A stretch of DNA of 64,000 nucleotides from Cardinalis cardinalis. Lineage: Eukaryota > Chordata > Aves > Passeriformes > Cardinalidae. Each line of letters starts with the position of its first letter. Position 1 is the stretch's first letter. The stretch covers positions 1,486,538 through 1,550,537 of the forward strand of contig JACDOX010000156.1 in assembly GCA_014549065.1 (NCBI GenBank), given 5' to 3'. Made by a program: the position numbers and the translations under genes. A model generated the notes under the pieces. That model made no database searches. It saw nothing but the letters and a program-made list of their open reading frames with translations, and was not told where the DNA came from. Positions 63,036-64,000 of the stretch are shown in pieces.

Positions 63036-63838
63036 CATGGAACTGGAGATGGTTGTCACAGCACAGATTTTGAAAGTTTTTTAACACAACCACAGTTAAG
63101 ATAGACTGGTATGTTCTGTTTCTCAAAAGATTAGAACAAAAATAGTTCTATTCTAGATGCCTTTAGGAATTGACCTAACACATACAGGAAAAATTTACCT
63201 TCTTTATGGTGTATGAGTTTTTGTACTTGGTAGTTACTGAACTTGGTCTTTCATTGTCTGTTTCCTATTGTTGTCAGCATTGCAGGGGTATATTTTCACA
63301 TAAGTGAAGTGTTCTTGAGTAATTTGTCTGTCTGTGCTGGGAAAAAACCAGGCTTTTCTCCCACATCTAGTATGAGTGCTTTCTTCTGCTAACTTACTTG
63401 CATGAAAGATCCCATGTTGCATTTATGTTTGGCTTTTGCTGAATCTGTGTGCTCATAATTTAGCAAGTTTTTTGTGCAGTGGAACATCATATTGTATCAA
63501 TAGTCTTGGGAGGTATGTGGAGAACAACAGCTTGGGTGGGGATTGGTGCTTTAATCCAGTGATCAGTTATTTAAAAAGTTGTCTACTTGTAATTAAAATG
63601 ACATTTCTTTTTGTGCAAAAGCTGTTTTAGCAAGTTCTTGATCCCTTTATATATTGAGAGTTGTAAGCATGAGTGAATATTAATATTAAATGTGTGAATA
63701 TAGGTGAATGAGGTGAACTACATACAATTTAAAAAGCTATAAAAACTAAGTCATTGCCTTTAAATAGGAGTTCAGTGCATAGGAGACTGCTAATGCGTAT
63801 CCAAATGAAGGAATTACTTATTAACACACATTACTTAC
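63036..63838. other. Probable intron, no feature seen
   Basis: AT-rich sequence with no recognised repeat or RNA. Confidence 0.45.
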
Positions 63839-63895
63839 ATGGAGGCTACAATGAAGAGTGCAGTTAGCTGCCGCAGGAAAGTACTGGTATGCAAC
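63839..63895 (+). other. Speculative alternative first coding exon
   Basis: An ATG at 63839, with G at +4, opens a frame reading MEATMKSAVSCRRKVLVCN up to a donor-like AAC followed by GTAAGA (GT at 63896-63897). An earlier donor, CTG followed by GTATGC, is also possible. No convincing acceptor lies just upstream, so it would have to be an alternative first exon, and no CpG island or promoter is apparent. Acceptor-like sites follow at about 63942 ('attgttttcttctcag') and 63995. Chance is quite possible. Confidence 0.15.
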
Positions 63896-63964
63896 GTAAG
63901 AAGTGTCTTTTTCTAAGGAGGCATTGTTTTCTTCTCAGAAACTCCAAGTTTCTATTTGTTGTGT

Positions 63965-64000
63965 CCCCCCACCTTTTTCTTTTTTTTTGGTTCAGGTGCT
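63965..64000 (+). promoter_or_regulatory. Strong splice-acceptor-like signal at the right edge
   Basis: A pyrimidine-rich run ('cccccacctttttctttttttttggttcag') ends in AG at 63994-63995, so an exon could begin at 63996 and continue beyond the window. The five visible bases cannot show whether it is coding. Confidence 0.3.

Noticed and set aside
1..64000. CRISPR arrays, operons, tRNA or rRNA genes
   Set aside because: I found no regularly spaced repeats and no tRNA or rRNA signature by reading; the window is vertebrate nuclear DNA.

Overview
This window looks like nuclear DNA of a bird, probably a passerine. It is AT-rich, carries at least ten CR1 LINE copies with the typical avian tail (plus-strand ending close to TTCCAACC..ATTCTATGATTCT), and holds long terminal repeats (LTRs) of avian endogenous retroviruses. 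The attribution rests on remembered repeat families, not on a search. Single N positions at 2271, 16227 and 30981 indicate a draft assembly. There is no prokaryotic gene organisation: no operons, no long coding frames, no CRISPR and no recognisable tRNA or rRNA. Most open frames are chance frames, shadows of CR1, or GC-rich frames within a CpG island.

Layout. 1-27 kb: intergenic or distal DNA with a short CpG-rich patch (about 0.4 kb), two related LTR-like blocks in tandem (2.4-3.5 kb), a CR1 with endonuclease/RT remnants (5.5-6.75 kb), a minus-strand CR1 (16.3-17.0 kb), shorter CR1 tails, and a plus-strand LTR (24.6-25.1 kb). 27.0-28.2 kb: the only CpG island, abutted on its left by a truncated CR1. 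Its plus strand changes from C-rich to G-rich, it has GC boxes, and it ends in a good plus-strand splice donor. I read it as the promoter and non-coding first exon of a gene transcribed rightward. 28-64 kb: most likely the first introns of that gene, with a candidate second exon at 32.08-32.18 kb, weaker exon candidates at 43.14, 50.62 and 63.84 kb, two long CR1 copies (29.8-31.0 and 33.4-34.7 kb), a CR1 at 47.8-48.2 kb, a minus-strand LTR-like segment with a strong hairpin (52.4-52.8 kb), a solo LTR with a 5-bp target duplication (53.9-55.15 kb), a pair of diverged duplicate blocks (57.4 and 59.1 kb), and a minus-strand LTR fragment of the same family as the 24.6 kb copy (62.8-63.0 kb).

I could not identify the gene. 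No protein in the window matches a cellular family I recognise, and its main coding exons probably lie to the right. The only confident protein remnants belong to CR1 ORF2 (endonuclease and reverse transcriptase). I found no convincing new biological system. The most useful items for follow-up are the promoter/exon model, the two sets of local duplicated blocks, the nested palindromes at 12.9 kb and the CpG-rich patch near the left end.
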